Source of the DNA: Nostoc desertorum CM1-VF14
GTDB taxonomy: Bacteria > Cyanobacteriota > Cyanobacteriia > Cyanobacteriales > Nostocaceae
Assembly (NCBI GenBank): GCA_019359245.1
Contig: JAHHHR010000024.1
Span: 48,971 to 112,970, forward strand
Length of the DNA stretch: 64,000 nucleotides
Reading direction: 5' to 3'
In this document: piece after piece, positions 53,638-63,398 of the stretch
Numbering within the stretch: the first letter of the stretch is position 1
Layout of the letters: the number at the start of each line of letters is the position of its first letter
The notes under the pieces: model-generated
What the model was told of the DNA's origin: nothing
What the model saw: only the letters and a program-made list of their open reading frames with translations
Databases searched by the model: none
Position numbers and translations under genes: made by a program

Positions 53638-54868
53638 GTAGCAATTTGTGGTAAAAGAAAAAGAGCATTCATTCGCAACAAGCTCTATTTAATGATAATA
53701 TTACCAGAATTCTACGAAACAAACCTCAAGCGAGAATTAGGACGTGTAGAATATTTATTACTAAAAATCCTGATAAATTTATTACAATCTATTAAAACTG
53801 TTAGTATTGAAGCACTGGCTACTGCTTTACCTATCCCCATATTTTTTGAGAGTAGAAGAAAGAAAGTTCAAAGATTTTTGTCTTTAAATTACATAAATAT
53901 TGAAGAAATTTGGTTCCCAATTATTAAAAGCTGGTTAGAGATATATTTTCCCTTAAATGAAGTTATTTATTTAGTAATTGACAGGACTAATTGGGGACGT
54001 ATTAATCTGTTAATGATTAGTGTGGTCTGGGATAAAAGGTCTATCCCAATATACTTTAAGCTATTAGACAAATTAGGTTCAAGCAATTTTGATGAACAAG
54101 AAGCAGTATTTAAAAAAGCATTGCCGCTTTTTAATAATTATAAAACTGTAGTGTTAGGAGACCGTGAATTTTGTTCAATAAAACTGGCTAACTGGCTGAC
54201 AGAGCAGAAAGTACATTTCTGTTTACGCTTAAAAAAAGATGCATTTATAGAAATAGAACCGGAAATTTGGCTGCAATTAAGAGATTTAGGTTTAGCACCT
54301 GGACTTTCTTTCTTTTACCAAGGTATTAAATATACAAAAAGCACAGGATTTATTAGCTTTAATCTTGCTGCTAAATGGAAGCGTAAACGTTTGGGAGTTG
54401 CGCCGGAGGAAGGTTGGTTTATCCTTACAAACTTAGATGATTTAGATTCAGTTATTAGAGCTTATAAACAACGTTTTGATATTGAAGAGATGTTTAGAGA
54501 TTTTAAGAGCGGTGGCTATAACTTGGAAGATACTAATGTATCAGGTCAAAGGCTAATTTCCCTAATACTATTAATATCACTTGCATATATGGCTGCAACT
54601 ATATCTGGTCAAAAAATTAAACGCATGGGTGTTCAAAAATATGTTGGACGAATTAAAGAATCTAAGCGGATTGTTCGACGACATAGTAGTTTTTATATTG
54701 GTCTTTATGGCGACAATTGGGTCAATTTCATGGAAAATTTTTATGAGTTAATCACTGAATTATTGAGATTAAGTCCTAATAAGCGTAAGTACTACCAGCA
54801 AGGAGAGAGGGCTATGAGGCTTATTCTATCTGCATCCTAGCCCTTTTTGTAGCCCCGCAAGGGCTACA
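53638..54868. mobile_element. IS4-type insertion sequence
   Basis: About 1.23 kb inserted in the TerB-like gene. The ends share a short imperfect inverted repeat: TGTAGCAATTTGTGG at 53637 and, read inward on the other strand, TGTAGCCCTTGCGG from 54868. A likely target duplication is AGT (53635-53637 and 54869-54871). The right end contains a perfect 8-bp hairpin (TGTAGCCC/GGGCTACA, 54848-54868), which may block read-through. Confidence 0.7.
53692..54840 (+). CDS. IS4-family transposase
   Basis: About 382 residues from the ATG at 53692 (MIILPEFYETNLKRELGRVE); the ATG at 53632 lies outside the IS and is not the native start. The DDE residues are visible: VIDRTNWG, VVLGDREFCS, and the YREK motif YKQRFDIEEMFRDFKSGG. 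It is intact, so the IS may be active. Confidence 0.88.
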   Translation: MIILPEFYETNLKRELGRVEYLLLKILINLLQSIKTVSIEALATALPIPIFFESRRKKVQRFLSLNYINIEEIWFPIIKSWLEIYFPLNEVIYLVIDRTNWGRINLLMISVVWDKRSIPIYFKLLDKLGSSNFDEQEAVFKKALPLFNNYKTVVLGDREFCSIKLANWLTEQKVHFCLRLKKDAFIEIEPEIWLQLRDLGLAPGLSFFYQGIKYTKSTGFISFNLAAKWKRKRLGVAPEEGWFILTNLDDLDSVIRAYKQRFDIEEMFRDFKSGGYNLEDTNVSGQRLISLILLISLAYMAATISGQKIKRMGVQKYVGRIKESKRIVRRHSSFYIGLYGDNWVNFMENFYELITELLRLSPNKRKYYQQGERAMRLILSAS

Positions 54869-56026
54869 AGTTTTTTCTCGATGTTCATTGTCGAAAAGAA
54901 TACTTGTTTCTATAATTTGGTCAAAAGTTTTGCCTTCTTTTATAGCTTTCCAAACCAGAGATTGTTCTTCTTTTCTAATACCGGAGGTAGTTATCAACCT
55001 ATCTACTGTATCTTTCTCCTGGTCAGCTAATTCACCGTCTATCCAAGCCATTGGTAACGCAGCAATAATAATTTCTGATAAAAACTTACTTTTTTTGGCA
55101 GCTTCTTCTTTACTACTCCAGTTCGTCAAACCACTGTAAATTCCGACAGTTGCCAGCACTCCCAGCCCGACAGGAGCCGCAAGCGTTAGTAATGTGTATG
55201 TTGATGCACCGACAACTATACCCGTTGATATTCCAAAAAACCCTTGGACAGTTGTCAAAATACTAGCTGGCACAAATAGTGATGAGGCAACGGCCGAAGT
55301 TCCAACACCAGCCAATGTTCCTAAAGATGCACCTGTGCCTAAAGAGAGTGTATCTTTTAACCAAGCATCGCTGTTATTTTGCTTTAATAAATCTGCATTT
55401 AAATTTTGATACTCTTGAATTGAGCTTCTACTAACATATACATTTAATCCATCTAATTCATGGTCAAGGTAGTTCTGAAAAGATTTATCAGTAAAGTTGA
55501 TGCCGCGTTTACTACCATCTTCATAGATTTTCTGGGTGGAATCATTAATAGTAGTTACAACTTTATGCCATGAATTGCCAAAAATGCTTTTCAAATTCTG
55601 AATATCGTCTTCTATTTCATGTAGTCCAGCAAAATTCTCTTTTTTAAGTTGTTCCAGATAATAACCTTTATTCATAGCAAAAATCGTGTCTAAAACTGTC
55701 AGGGCGACCACAATGGCGATAGCAGCTGCAATGGGACTGGTAATAGCACCAATTAAGGGAACACCAGTCCAAGGTATAAGGGAATAAGCCATAAAAGTCA
55801 AAATACTACCAATTGCCAGAAGTGCCGCGTTAATAATTTTGCGTTCTTTGGCAGATGAATCAATATCAGAATATAAAATTTTTATCAGGCGAATATACGA
55901 AGGAATTTTAGGGATACGAGTCAAGGTGAAATTGATAACAGCAGCTAATACAGGAATCAAAAGAGCAAAAATGGTAGTCAAGGCAGGCAAAACAGCCTGA
56001 ATTACAAAGGGAAGAATGACGGGCAT
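54869..56026 (-). pseudogene. TerB-like membrane protein, 5' part cut by IS
   Basis: 386 codons from MPVILPFVIQAVLPALTTIF to HREKT, then the frame runs into the IS (SPCGATKRARMQIE). Several membrane segments and a glycine-rich region (GTGASLGTLAGVGTSAVASS) lie in the first 310 residues. A TerB-like acidic helix pair follows (LPMAWIDGELADQEKDTVDR). The intact protein, about 499 residues with the piece at 53293, was probably a membrane-anchored TerB-domain protein of unknown role. Confidence 0.75.
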
Positions 56027-56115
56027 AGCAAATTACCTAAGATAATTTATTTGGTTAGTTTGAGCTTATTTGCATTTAGTTTGAGGCAGACTAATGACGT
56101 GGTAATACTTGTCAG

Positions 56116-56244
56116 CTTCTTTTTCTACGAGCCATGATACACGCCTTGTAATACAGTACGGTAATATTCTTTACTTTAAAAAACTTCCGTATTGATCGGC
56201 TTCAGAGAATTTAGGCAAATCTTCAATAATTTTTGTTACATATG
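56116..56244 (-). repeat. Duplicated gene start, diverged copy of 63237-63366
   Basis: On the minus strand it contains MARRKRS and a stop, with the same upstream region as the gene at 62827-63256 (ATCATGGCTCG..AGAAAAAGAA). Blocks such as AATATTCTTTAC and GTAATACAGTACGG match with scattered changes. The rest of the 56027-56491 gap has a HIP1-type site near 56369 and no gene. Confidence 0.7.
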
Positions 56245-56491
56245 ATACTAAGTAGAGTACCTCAGCCTAAGTAAACTATTGGATGATGAAAAGGAATTAA
56301 TGCTGACGCACCCTAAAAAAATATAGATTAGGGACTTCCAATATTTTCAAATATATTTGGGGCGTGCGCGATCGCATCCCTAATGTAGAGCGCCTTGTCG
56401 CAAACTTTAACGCACGCTATATCAAAGCTGCTTAATTTCTACGCAGCCTGATAAAATTTATGGAAAGATGAAATGTTGATTCATCTCCAGC

Positions 56492-56701
56492 ATGACAATT
56501 ATGAACGCCGTAGAGCTATTTCCTACCCTGCGAAATTTAACTCGTGCAGAGAAGCTAAAAGTGATGCAGTTTCTAGTTTCAGAATTATCTAGGGATGAGG
56601 AACCATCATTAGAGCAAGGAGCGACTTACCCTATTTGGTCGCCACTTAATTCCCACGCAGCTGCACATCAACTTGCTCAACTGCTAGAGTCGGACGAGTA
56701 A
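56492..56701 (+). CDS. Small hypothetical protein upstream of aspartyl protease-like gene
   Basis: A 69-residue protein (VELFPTLRNLTRAEKLKVMQ, then FLVSELSRDEEPS) that begins with a helix pair and ends in a flexible tail. The spacing of 7 bp to the next gene indicates an operon. The pairing recalls a toxin-antitoxin-like unit, but neither partner is a known toxin. Function unknown. Confidence 0.6.
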   Translation: MTIMNAVELFPTLRNLTRAEKLKVMQFLVSELSRDEEPSLEQGATYPIWSPLNSHAAAHQLAQLLESDE

Positions 56702-56708
56702 ATGCACA

Positions 56709-57125
56709 ATGGTTAATCCTCAAAGATTTTCTTTTACAGAGGAATACGATACATTTGGTGTTCCTGATGCGCTGCCAAAGCTACCATTAATATTAACCTA
56801 TCGTAACTCATCAGTAGACGTTTCAGGCTTGTTAGATACTGGATCAAGCGTCAGCGTTCTGCCATACAGTATTGGTATTCAACTAGGCGCAATTTGGGAA
56901 GAACAGACGATTTCTGTAATGTTGGCTGGTAATTTGGCTCCCGTTGAAGCAAAAGGTTTGCTTGTATCTGCTCAGATTGGATCATTTGAGCCTGTTCGCT
57001 TAGTTTTTGCGTGGAGTTTGTCTAATGATGTACCTTTGTTGCTAGGACGTATGAACTTCTTTTTGGAGTTTGATGTGTGTTTCTATCGTTCACAGATGGT
57101 ATTTGATGTGTGTCCACAGTTGTAA
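56709..57125 (+). CDS. Retropepsin-like aspartyl protease family protein
   Basis: A 138-residue protein with one aspartyl protease half-site, GLLDTGSSVSVLPYSIGIQL, and a later LLLGRMNFFLEFDVCF, as in retropepsin-like bacterial proteins. It would need to dimerise to be active. It is preceded by the small 69-residue gene. The biological target is unknown. Confidence 0.75.
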   Translation: MVNPQRFSFTEEYDTFGVPDALPKLPLILTYRNSSVDVSGLLDTGSSVSVLPYSIGIQLGAIWEEQTISVMLAGNLAPVEAKGLLVSAQIGSFEPVRLVFAWSLSNDVPLLLGRMNFFLEFDVCFYRSQMVFDVCPQL

Positions 57126-57158
57126 TGCGATCGCATCTCTCTTGTAGCGTCCATTCAT

Positions 57159-57728
57159 TTACTCAAAAACAACGCCGCGATAGATTTCCGCCATCGGCAA
57201 ATCAATACTAACTGAATCCAAAGAAATAGGTAACTCTAAGCCGCTAAAATCACTAAGCAACCAACCTTGAGCTTGTTTACTATAGCGTTCAACAAAAGGT
57301 TCATTCTGCTCGACTAATAAATATTCGCTAAAACTCTCAATTGAGCGATACATCCGAAATTTATTGAGTCGGTCGTAATCTGCGGTGGAAGGAGATAAGA
57401 CTTCAACAATCAGCACGGGATTTAATAGTTCATCTAAACGTTCAGCATTTAGTTGCGGTTCGCCGTCAAAAACCATTACATCTGGGTATACTCCGCGTCG
57501 ATGTTCAGGAATCCACAGCCGTAAATCACTGTTAATTGGCTCGAATTGAGTATCGCGCAGCATAGAAGTAAAATAAGTCAGAATGTTTCGACCGATGCGG
57601 CTGTGTTTGAGCGTTCCTCCAGGCATGGGTACAATTTCTCCATCTCGATATTCGCTGCGTCCTTCGGCTTTCTCCTCGATCGCGCGATATTCATCCAAGC
57701 TGTAGCGGCGCGAGATGGTAGAAATCAT
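57159..57728 (-). CDS. Uma2 family (DUF820) endonuclease-like protein
   Basis: A 189-residue PD-(D/E)XK-fold protein very common in cyanobacteria. Signature blocks are RRYSLDEYRAIEEKAEGRSEYRDGEIVPMPGGTLKHSRI, VYPDVMVFDG and LIVEVLSPSTADYDR, which supply the acidic metal site and follow-on lysine/arginine. Function is unknown; spread by mobile elements is typical. Confidence 0.88.
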   Translation of the reverse strand: MISTISRRYSLDEYRAIEEKAEGRSEYRDGEIVPMPGGTLKHSRIGRNILTYFTSMLRDTQFEPINSDLRLWIPEHRRGVYPDVMVFDGEPQLNAERLDELLNPVLIVEVLSPSTADYDRLNKFRMYRSIESFSEYLLVEQNEPFVERYSKQAQGWLLSDFSGLELPISLDSVSIDLPMAEIYRGVVFE

Positions 57729-57833
57729 AGGTCGTAAGCGATCGCTAATGGTTGGGAATTAATAAATCTATTATATAGAAAGCCTGTTTGCGATCGTTAC
57801 CCACAAACAGACTTAACTTTTTTATACTTCTAA

Positions 57834-58373
57834 TTAAGCTTGCTCCCAAAGCTGACGTACATAATCAGGCAGTGCGCCAGCAATTTCCTGAATCCGCTCT
57901 TCGGAAAGTTCGTCTTTGGTAGCAGAAAATACCGCTTTAACTGCCTGTTCCGCCTCGACTGATCCTGGAACCCCTCCTTCATTCGCAACTCGCGTTAGAA
58001 ATAGCTTAGAATCAATTCCAATGGGAGCCGGACCTTTCAAAGGTTGACGGATTCGACTTAAAAATCTCACAACAGGATTGGTGTCTTTCCAGAGTTCAGC
58101 CACTTCAAACTGGAGTGCTTTTTCATCTGTAGGTATAGCTTCTGTATGTAGTTCTGACTCGACGCGATCGATTGTGTCTGTGGTCATTAAGTCACGCATA
58201 ACGCGATACACAACTTCGGTAAAGTCTCTTGCATCATACAAATCTGCAAACCCGCTTCGAACCATGACTTTTTCAAGAAATGAGTGATGTTCGTCTGCGA
58301 TCGCAGTTCGAGTATCTTCAATCTCTGTTGGGTCAACTTCTGGAATATTTGTTCTAAAACTTTGATCTGGCAT
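57834..58373 (-). CDS. DUF2267 protein
   Basis: A 179-residue protein (HHSFLEKVMVRSGFADLYDARDFTEVVYRVMRDLM; LFLTRVANEGGVPGSVEAEQAVKAVFSAT; ALPDYVRQLWEQA) with DUF2267 features: helical repeats that recall HEAT/HTH-like packing. Role unknown. The N-terminal 25 residues (TNIPEVDPTEIEDTRTA) are an extension. Confidence 0.8.
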   Translation of the reverse strand: MPDQSFRTNIPEVDPTEIEDTRTAIADEHHSFLEKVMVRSGFADLYDARDFTEVVYRVMRDLMTTDTIDRVESELHTEAIPTDEKALQFEVAELWKDTNPVVRFLSRIRQPLKGPAPIGIDSKLFLTRVANEGGVPGSVEAEQAVKAVFSATKDELSEERIQEIAGALPDYVRQLWEQA

Positions 58374-58623
58374 TGTTTTTTCTTCTGGTTATTAATTTTG
58401 AGTCTTTATGCTTACTTTATGTAAGGTCGCACAAATCAAAAACCCTTGTAATCTTCCAGAAGTTTGAGATGGTATCTATTCAAAAGTTAGAAATTTCTTT
58501 GATCTGCTCACAGCTGTAAAGTCATGCTTCAGGTGAGGAGAGCAATACTTCTGATGTTTGTGCCCGTCTGTGTCGAAAACCAGTCAAAATAAATGAGTTG
58601 GTATAAAATCAGCCGAAACAAAG

Positions 58624-59421
58624 ATGCTAGAAACAACAAACATCGAAATTAATACCTCCTATGTCAAAGTACCCAACGATGACTTAGAAATCGATGCTTA
58701 CTTAGCTCAACCAGCACAAAACGGGACTTTTGGCGCGATTATAGTCTTTCCAGAAATTTTTGGAATCAATAGTAATATTCGAGATATTACAGAATTAATC
58801 GCTAAACAAGGTTATGTAGCAATAGCTCCGGCAATGTATCAACGTATTGCTCCCGGTTTTGAGGCTGATTTTAGCGCTGAAGATATTGGGTTTAGTCCAG
58901 AAGCATATCGGCTTGGATTGGAATATTATCAACAAGTGAAATATCAAGAGATATTCAGCGATATTCAAGCTACCATTACCTACGTCAAAACTTTACCCAA
59001 TGTCAAAAATAATGCAATTGGTGTGATTGGTTTCTGTTTTGGCGGTCATGTTGCTTACATGGCTGCAACTTTACCCGATATCAAAGCAACAGCTTCGTTT
59101 TATGGTGGTGGAATTACTACTTCTAGTTATGGTGAAGAGATTCCAACCATTAATCGTACTTCAGAAATTCAAGGTACTATCTATGCATTTTTTGGTACAA
59201 GAGATACATTAGTTTCCCAGGAAGAAAGCGAACAAATTGAAGCAGAATTAAAGAAACATCAAATAAATCATCGTATATTTCGATACGATGCAGGGCATGG
59301 ATTCTTTGCCGGATTTTTCAAAGATAAGTACCCATTTATGGAACAACACCCAAGTTACAATCCTGAAGCTGCTCCTGATGCTTGGCAACATGTTATAGAA
59401 CTGTTTCAAAATCACTTGTAA
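58624..59421 (+). CDS. Dienelactone hydrolase family protein
   Basis: A 265-residue alpha/beta hydrolase. The triad is visible: Cys nucleophile in GVIGFCFGGHVAYM, an Asp in FFGTRDTLVSQEES, and His in RYDAGHGFFAGF. It is cytoplasmic (no signal). In cyanobacteria these hydrolyse lactones or esters of unknown identity. It follows a 250-bp AT-rich region after the DUF2267 gene start. Confidence 0.88.
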   Translation: MLETTNIEINTSYVKVPNDDLEIDAYLAQPAQNGTFGAIIVFPEIFGINSNIRDITELIAKQGYVAIAPAMYQRIAPGFEADFSAEDIGFSPEAYRLGLEYYQQVKYQEIFSDIQATITYVKTLPNVKNNAIGVIGFCFGGHVAYMAATLPDIKATASFYGGGITTSSYGEEIPTINRTSEIQGTIYAFFGTRDTLVSQEESEQIEAELKKHQINHRIFRYDAGHGFFAGFFKDKYPFMEQHPSYNPEAAPDAWQHVIELFQNHL

Positions 59422-59564
59422 AACTAAATGATGTAGATTGTGGTGTCTTTTTATCAAGTGCAATGCACCACAATTTCAGAGGCAATTTGGTAATAATTCA
59501 GAAGTCAGAATAATTAAAGAATCAAATAAAGACTTGATAAATAAATATTCCTTATATCTTCTGG

Positions 59565-59625
59565 CTTCTGACTCACCTCGGCTACGCTCGGTGGCCGCCG
59601 AGCGCAGTCGAGTTACGACCACCTG
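59565..59625. repeat. Nostoc GC-rich palindromic repeat
   Basis: CTCGGCTACGCTCGGTGG-CC-GCCGAGCGCAGTCGAG forms a strong imperfect hairpin, a dispersed repeat type seen in many Nostocales genomes. The rest of the 59422-59814 gap shows no gene. Confidence 0.7.
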
Positions 59626-59814
59626 AGTACTAAATTCTTACGGAATTTGTAAATAAAATCTAAATATAACTGAATCTTTATTTACTCCGCAATAGCCTAA
59701 ACCCAGTATATTTATATAGTTTCATTTGCCAATTTAATTTATATCAATAATTTTAATAAATGTTATTTTATAAGCATTTTTTTTGAAATATTCTAAAAAA
59801 CAAGGCATTTATAA

Positions 59815-60184
59815 ATGATTTATTCTCTTATTTTATTATTTCTATTGTTTTTAAGTATTCCCTTTGCTATTGCTCAGATTATGCCTAATAAAAAGTGGCT
59901 AATAGCTTATGCTATTTTTTTTTGGACACTAGCTATTTTGCTGTATTATAATCACTTACACAACGTCAATCAATCGGCGAGGAGATGGTTTCTCTTATGT
60001 ATTTGGAATAGCTTTTGCTTGTTTGTTTGATACATCAATAATTGTAGGAATTATTAATAGAGCTATTGTATTACACTTGAAATCAATAGATTTTACAATT
60101 AACATCTGGTTGATAGTTAGCTTAACTTTGTTTAATGCAATACTTCTTGTACTTATTTATCTTGGATTGATGACAGTCTATTGA
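59815..60184 (+). pseudogene. Frameshifted small membrane protein
   Basis: The first frame encodes MIYSLILLFLLFLSIPFAIA, then WLIAYAIFFWTLAILLYYNH, and ends early at 60030. From about 59980 the +1 frame continues with GDGFSYVFGIAFACLFDTSI, IVGIINRAIVLHL and WLIVSLTLFNAILLVLIYLG to a TGA at 60182-60184. Together they make a four-segment membrane protein of about 122 residues broken by one frameshift. A sequencing error is the other explanation. Confidence 0.6.
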
Positions 60185-60430
60185 TTGAGTAAATGTAAAG
60201 TAGAGTGTGTTACGGTTATGCAAGTATTTGAGAGTTTGAGAAAGTCGAGATTAGCTATAATGCACTAGATATATTGCTGCGTTAAGCGTTGCTCTAACTA
60301 TTGCGTAATCATAGTTACACAAAGTAAATCTTAATTTTATAGCCTATAAAGACGTATAATATAATGATGAATAAAATTTATGTGCTGTAATAATGCTTAG
60401 GTAATTTGACAATACCAAAGTAGTATCCAG

Positions 60431-62632
60431 CTAAACTACTTTATGAACCTTTAGCTGGAGAGGAACCTGAATGATAAACTCGGTTCCTTTTCCAGCAGTT
60501 GAGAAGCACTCTAGTTTGCCGCCATGTTTTTCTGTGATGATTTGATAGCTGATGGACATACCCATTCCGGTTCCTTTACCAATGGGTTTGGTGGTGAAAA
60601 AGGGATCGAATATTCGTTGCTGTAAGTCTTTGGAAATACCGACTCCATTATCAGCGATCGCTACTTCTACCGACGTTGAATTAATTACTGATGTGCGAAT
60701 TTTAATTCGACTGGGATTGTCCTTAATCTCCTGATAGGTAAGCTTGGCATTGTTTTCTTCTAACGCATCAATCGCATTCACTAAAATATTCATAAACACC
60801 TGGTTGAGTTGCCCGGCATAGCATTCTACTAGGGGTACATTGCCGTAGTCTTTAATCACCTCAATTTCAGGTTGCTCTGGTTTAGCTTTGAGGCGGTGTT
60901 GCAAAATCATCAGGGTACTGTCGATGCCCTCATGAATATCGACACTTTTGAATTCCGCTTCGTCCATGCGGGAAAAGTTCCGCAGCGATAGTACAATTTG
61001 GCGAATGCGATCAGTACCCACTTTCATGGAAGACAACATTTTCGGCAAGTCTTCTTGCAAGAATTCCAGATCCATTTCTTCGACAGCAATTTGAATTTCT
61101 GGAGTAGGAATAGAACAATGCTCCTGATACAACTGCACAAGCGTTAATAAATCCTGGGTATATTCCTGCACATGGGCAAGGTTGCCATGAATAAAGTTGA
61201 CTGGATTATTAATTTCGTGTGCAACTCCAGCAACTAATTGCCCCAGACTAGACATTTTTTCACTTTGAACAACTTGAGATTGAGTGCGTTGCAATTCTTC
61301 TAATGCATTTTTGAGTTCAGTGGTGCGATCTTCTACCCGGTCTTCTAATTCTTCCTTGCTTTTCTCTAGGGCAGTAAACGTTTCGTACAGTTGCCCTGCC
61401 ATGTGGTTAAAAGAGTTCGATAGGGTATTAAGTTCTCGAATGCCGCTAGTTTCTACTTTCTGATCTAAATTGCCGGATGCCATTGCCTCACTTGCCCAAT
61501 TCAGGCGCAAAATAGGGCTTACAATCCAATGAGAGGTGAACACGCCCATCACCGAAGCAACAACTAATGCACCAAAACAAAGTGCGATCGTGGTGTGCGT
61601 ATTGGCGTTAATTTGCGCCATGAATGCGTTTTCTGGCACACTCACTACCACTAGCCAATCTAAGCCATACTTGTCACGCCAAGGTACAACATCGACAAAA
61701 TGGCGTTTTCCTTGCACTTCAATCTGAAAATCTGTGTCTTTAGTGATGGAAGCAAATCCGTTGAAAGTTTGGAGGCGTTTGGCAATGTTCTGGATCATTG
61801 GATTGGAACTGTTGATCGCTCCCAACCTTTGAATATTTTGATTAACGATAGTAAAGGGCTTTTCTGTAGCAGAACTGGCGACTAATGTGCCATCCCGCTC
61901 TAAAAGGAATACCTCCCCAGACTTGCTAACATCTAAACTGCGTAAAAAATCGCCGAGTTTCAGCAGGTGAATGTCCGTTGCAATCATTCCCAACAACCGA
62001 TTTTGCGAATCATAGATCGGACGACTGGCAGAGGCAGTAATGTAGGGTCCTGTTGGGGTATTTATGGTCACAATCTTTCCCCAAATAGGTTTGCCAGCGG
62101 CGATGGATTGGGTATACCAAGATTCGCTGAAATTGTTCCAAGTCCATCGAGCATTCACCTGAGTTCGATTGCCTTGATTATCTGTGCTGTATGTGGAAGT
62201 ATTATTAGGAATCTTAGCAGTCCAATCATCAATAGTAATCATCTTGCCATCATAACGAGCAGCTCCAAGCCCCTCACCTGTCGTTAACCCGATACCAATA
62301 TAAGTTAGGTCATAGGCATGCATCTGATCCCAAAAATACTTGCCAAGAGTTTGGCGATCGCGCACATCTAATATTCCCCTGCGGATAGCATCTGCGTTAA
62401 TCTGATTAAGGGTTTGCGGAATGGAAAGACGAGACTTCAAATGTTCATCCACTACTTCGCTGGTGCGGTCTATCAACTTTTCTGCCAAGTCGTTAACTGC
62501 TCTTTGTCCATTTTTAAAGGACAAATAACCCACTAAACTTACTGCTGCAAAAATCTGAATAAGGAAGGGAACAACAAGAACAATCTGTAATGGAAACGCT
62601 TTACCTTCTTTGCTAGGATAGTGAGTTTTCAT
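60431..62632 (-). CDS. Membrane-bound sensor histidine kinase with Cache and HAMP domains
   Basis: A 733-residue kinase. The N-terminus has a membrane helix (IVLVVPFLIQIFAAVSLVGY), then an extracytoplasmic dCache sensor (about 45-340, with ITASASRPIYDSQNRLLGMIATDIHL) and a second helix (TTIALCFGALVVASVMGVFT). HAMP, a coiled coil, and the kinase core follow: H-box GVAHEINNPVNFIHGNL, N-box CYAGQLNQVFMNILVNAIDA, G1 ADNGVGISKDL and G2 GKGTGMGMSISYQI. No response regulator is adjacent. It lies inside the nifD element, so it would be lost from the chromosome in heterocysts. Confidence 0.9.
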   Translation of the reverse strand: MKTHYPSKEGKAFPLQIVLVVPFLIQIFAAVSLVGYLSFKNGQRAVNDLAEKLIDRTSEVVDEHLKSRLSIPQTLNQINADAIRRGILDVRDRQTLGKYFWDQMHAYDLTYIGIGLTTGEGLGAARYDGKMITIDDWTAKIPNNTSTYSTDNQGNRTQVNARWTWNNFSESWYTQSIAAGKPIWGKIVTINTPTGPYITASASRPIYDSQNRLLGMIATDIHLLKLGDFLRSLDVSKSGEVFLLERDGTLVASSATEKPFTIVNQNIQRLGAINSSNPMIQNIAKRLQTFNGFASITKDTDFQIEVQGKRHFVDVVPWRDKYGLDWLVVVSVPENAFMAQINANTHTTIALCFGALVVASVMGVFTSHWIVSPILRLNWASEAMASGNLDQKVETSGIRELNTLSNSFNHMAGQLYETFTALEKSKEELEDRVEDRTTELKNALEELQRTQSQVVQSEKMSSLGQLVAGVAHEINNPVNFIHGNLAHVQEYTQDLLTLVQLYQEHCSIPTPEIQIAVEEMDLEFLQEDLPKMLSSMKVGTDRIRQIVLSLRNFSRMDEAEFKSVDIHEGIDSTLMILQHRLKAKPEQPEIEVIKDYGNVPLVECYAGQLNQVFMNILVNAIDALEENNAKLTYQEIKDNPSRIKIRTSVINSTSVEVAIADNGVGISKDLQQRIFDPFFTTKPIGKGTGMGMSISYQIITEKHGGKLECFSTAGKGTEFIIQVPLQLKVHKVV

Positions 62633-62826
62633 TGGAAACTAGAAGTTGAGTTTAATCTGATTTACCTCTATAGTTCCCAAGATGCCCACATACTCACCTT
62701 TGTTTAAATTTTTTTGTCAAGCTGTAGGGTGCGTTGTCGCAAATTTGATAAAACAACGATGTCTACGATGGGCTGCGCCTACGCAATTATTTGGGTTTGA
62801 CAAAATTTTGAGTACTACGGCACATC

Positions 62827-63256
62827 TTAACTTGTCACTACCGTTGTCTTTCCATTCTTGCCTTCCACACTGGCAACAAATGACGGTTGCTCAGTACCGG
62901 AAGTTGGCGGTTCGCCTCGTAGTCCCTTACGACGCTGATTTTTAGGAACTCCTCCTGCCATGCCGTACTCTACACTGCTTTTGCCATATCGAGTCCCAAC
63001 TGCCATTAGCATATGCTCGCTCTGTCATATCTCCCAACTCACTTTCTGTTTCCAGCATTTCACGATACAGCTTATCTAAGCTGGAAAGGGCACTATTGTA
63101 GGCATTTTCTTTAGATCGCATCATCTCAATCAGGCTTGAGAAGGCAGGTAAGGTGAGTCCATTGCCTAAATCTAACTTCGGAGCAATTGAGTTTATGCTA
63201 GCTGCACGGCGCACTGCTCTTTTTAACACTACAGAAGTTCTTTTTCTCCGAGCCAT
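62827..63256 (-). pseudogene. Frameshifted cyanobacterial hypothetical gene
   Basis: The first frame (from 63256, MARRKRTSVVLKRAVRRAAS) is coherent to about ETESELGDMTER and then turns to QKQCRVRHGRRSS. The other frame from about 63012 restores a typical end: MLMAVGTRYGKSSVEYGMAG, then KNQRRKGLRGE. A family of short cyanobacterial proteins has this pattern (ERML.AV...YG....EY.MAGG). One frameshift near 63011-63016 breaks it. Its 5' end is duplicated at 56116-56244. Confidence 0.6.
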
Positions 63257-63398
63257 GATCTACTCCTTGTAATCCAGTACGGTTAATATTCTTTACCTTA
63301 AAAAATTACGTATAGATCAGCCTGAGAGAATTCCGGCAAATCTGCAATGGCTTTTGCTACGTAGGGATAATTACAGCAGATTGCGCGAACTACTTAAA

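Noticed and set aside
62682..62945. 87-codon open frame (+)
   Set aside because: It overlaps the frameshifted minus-strand gene at 62827-63256 and has no family-like features.
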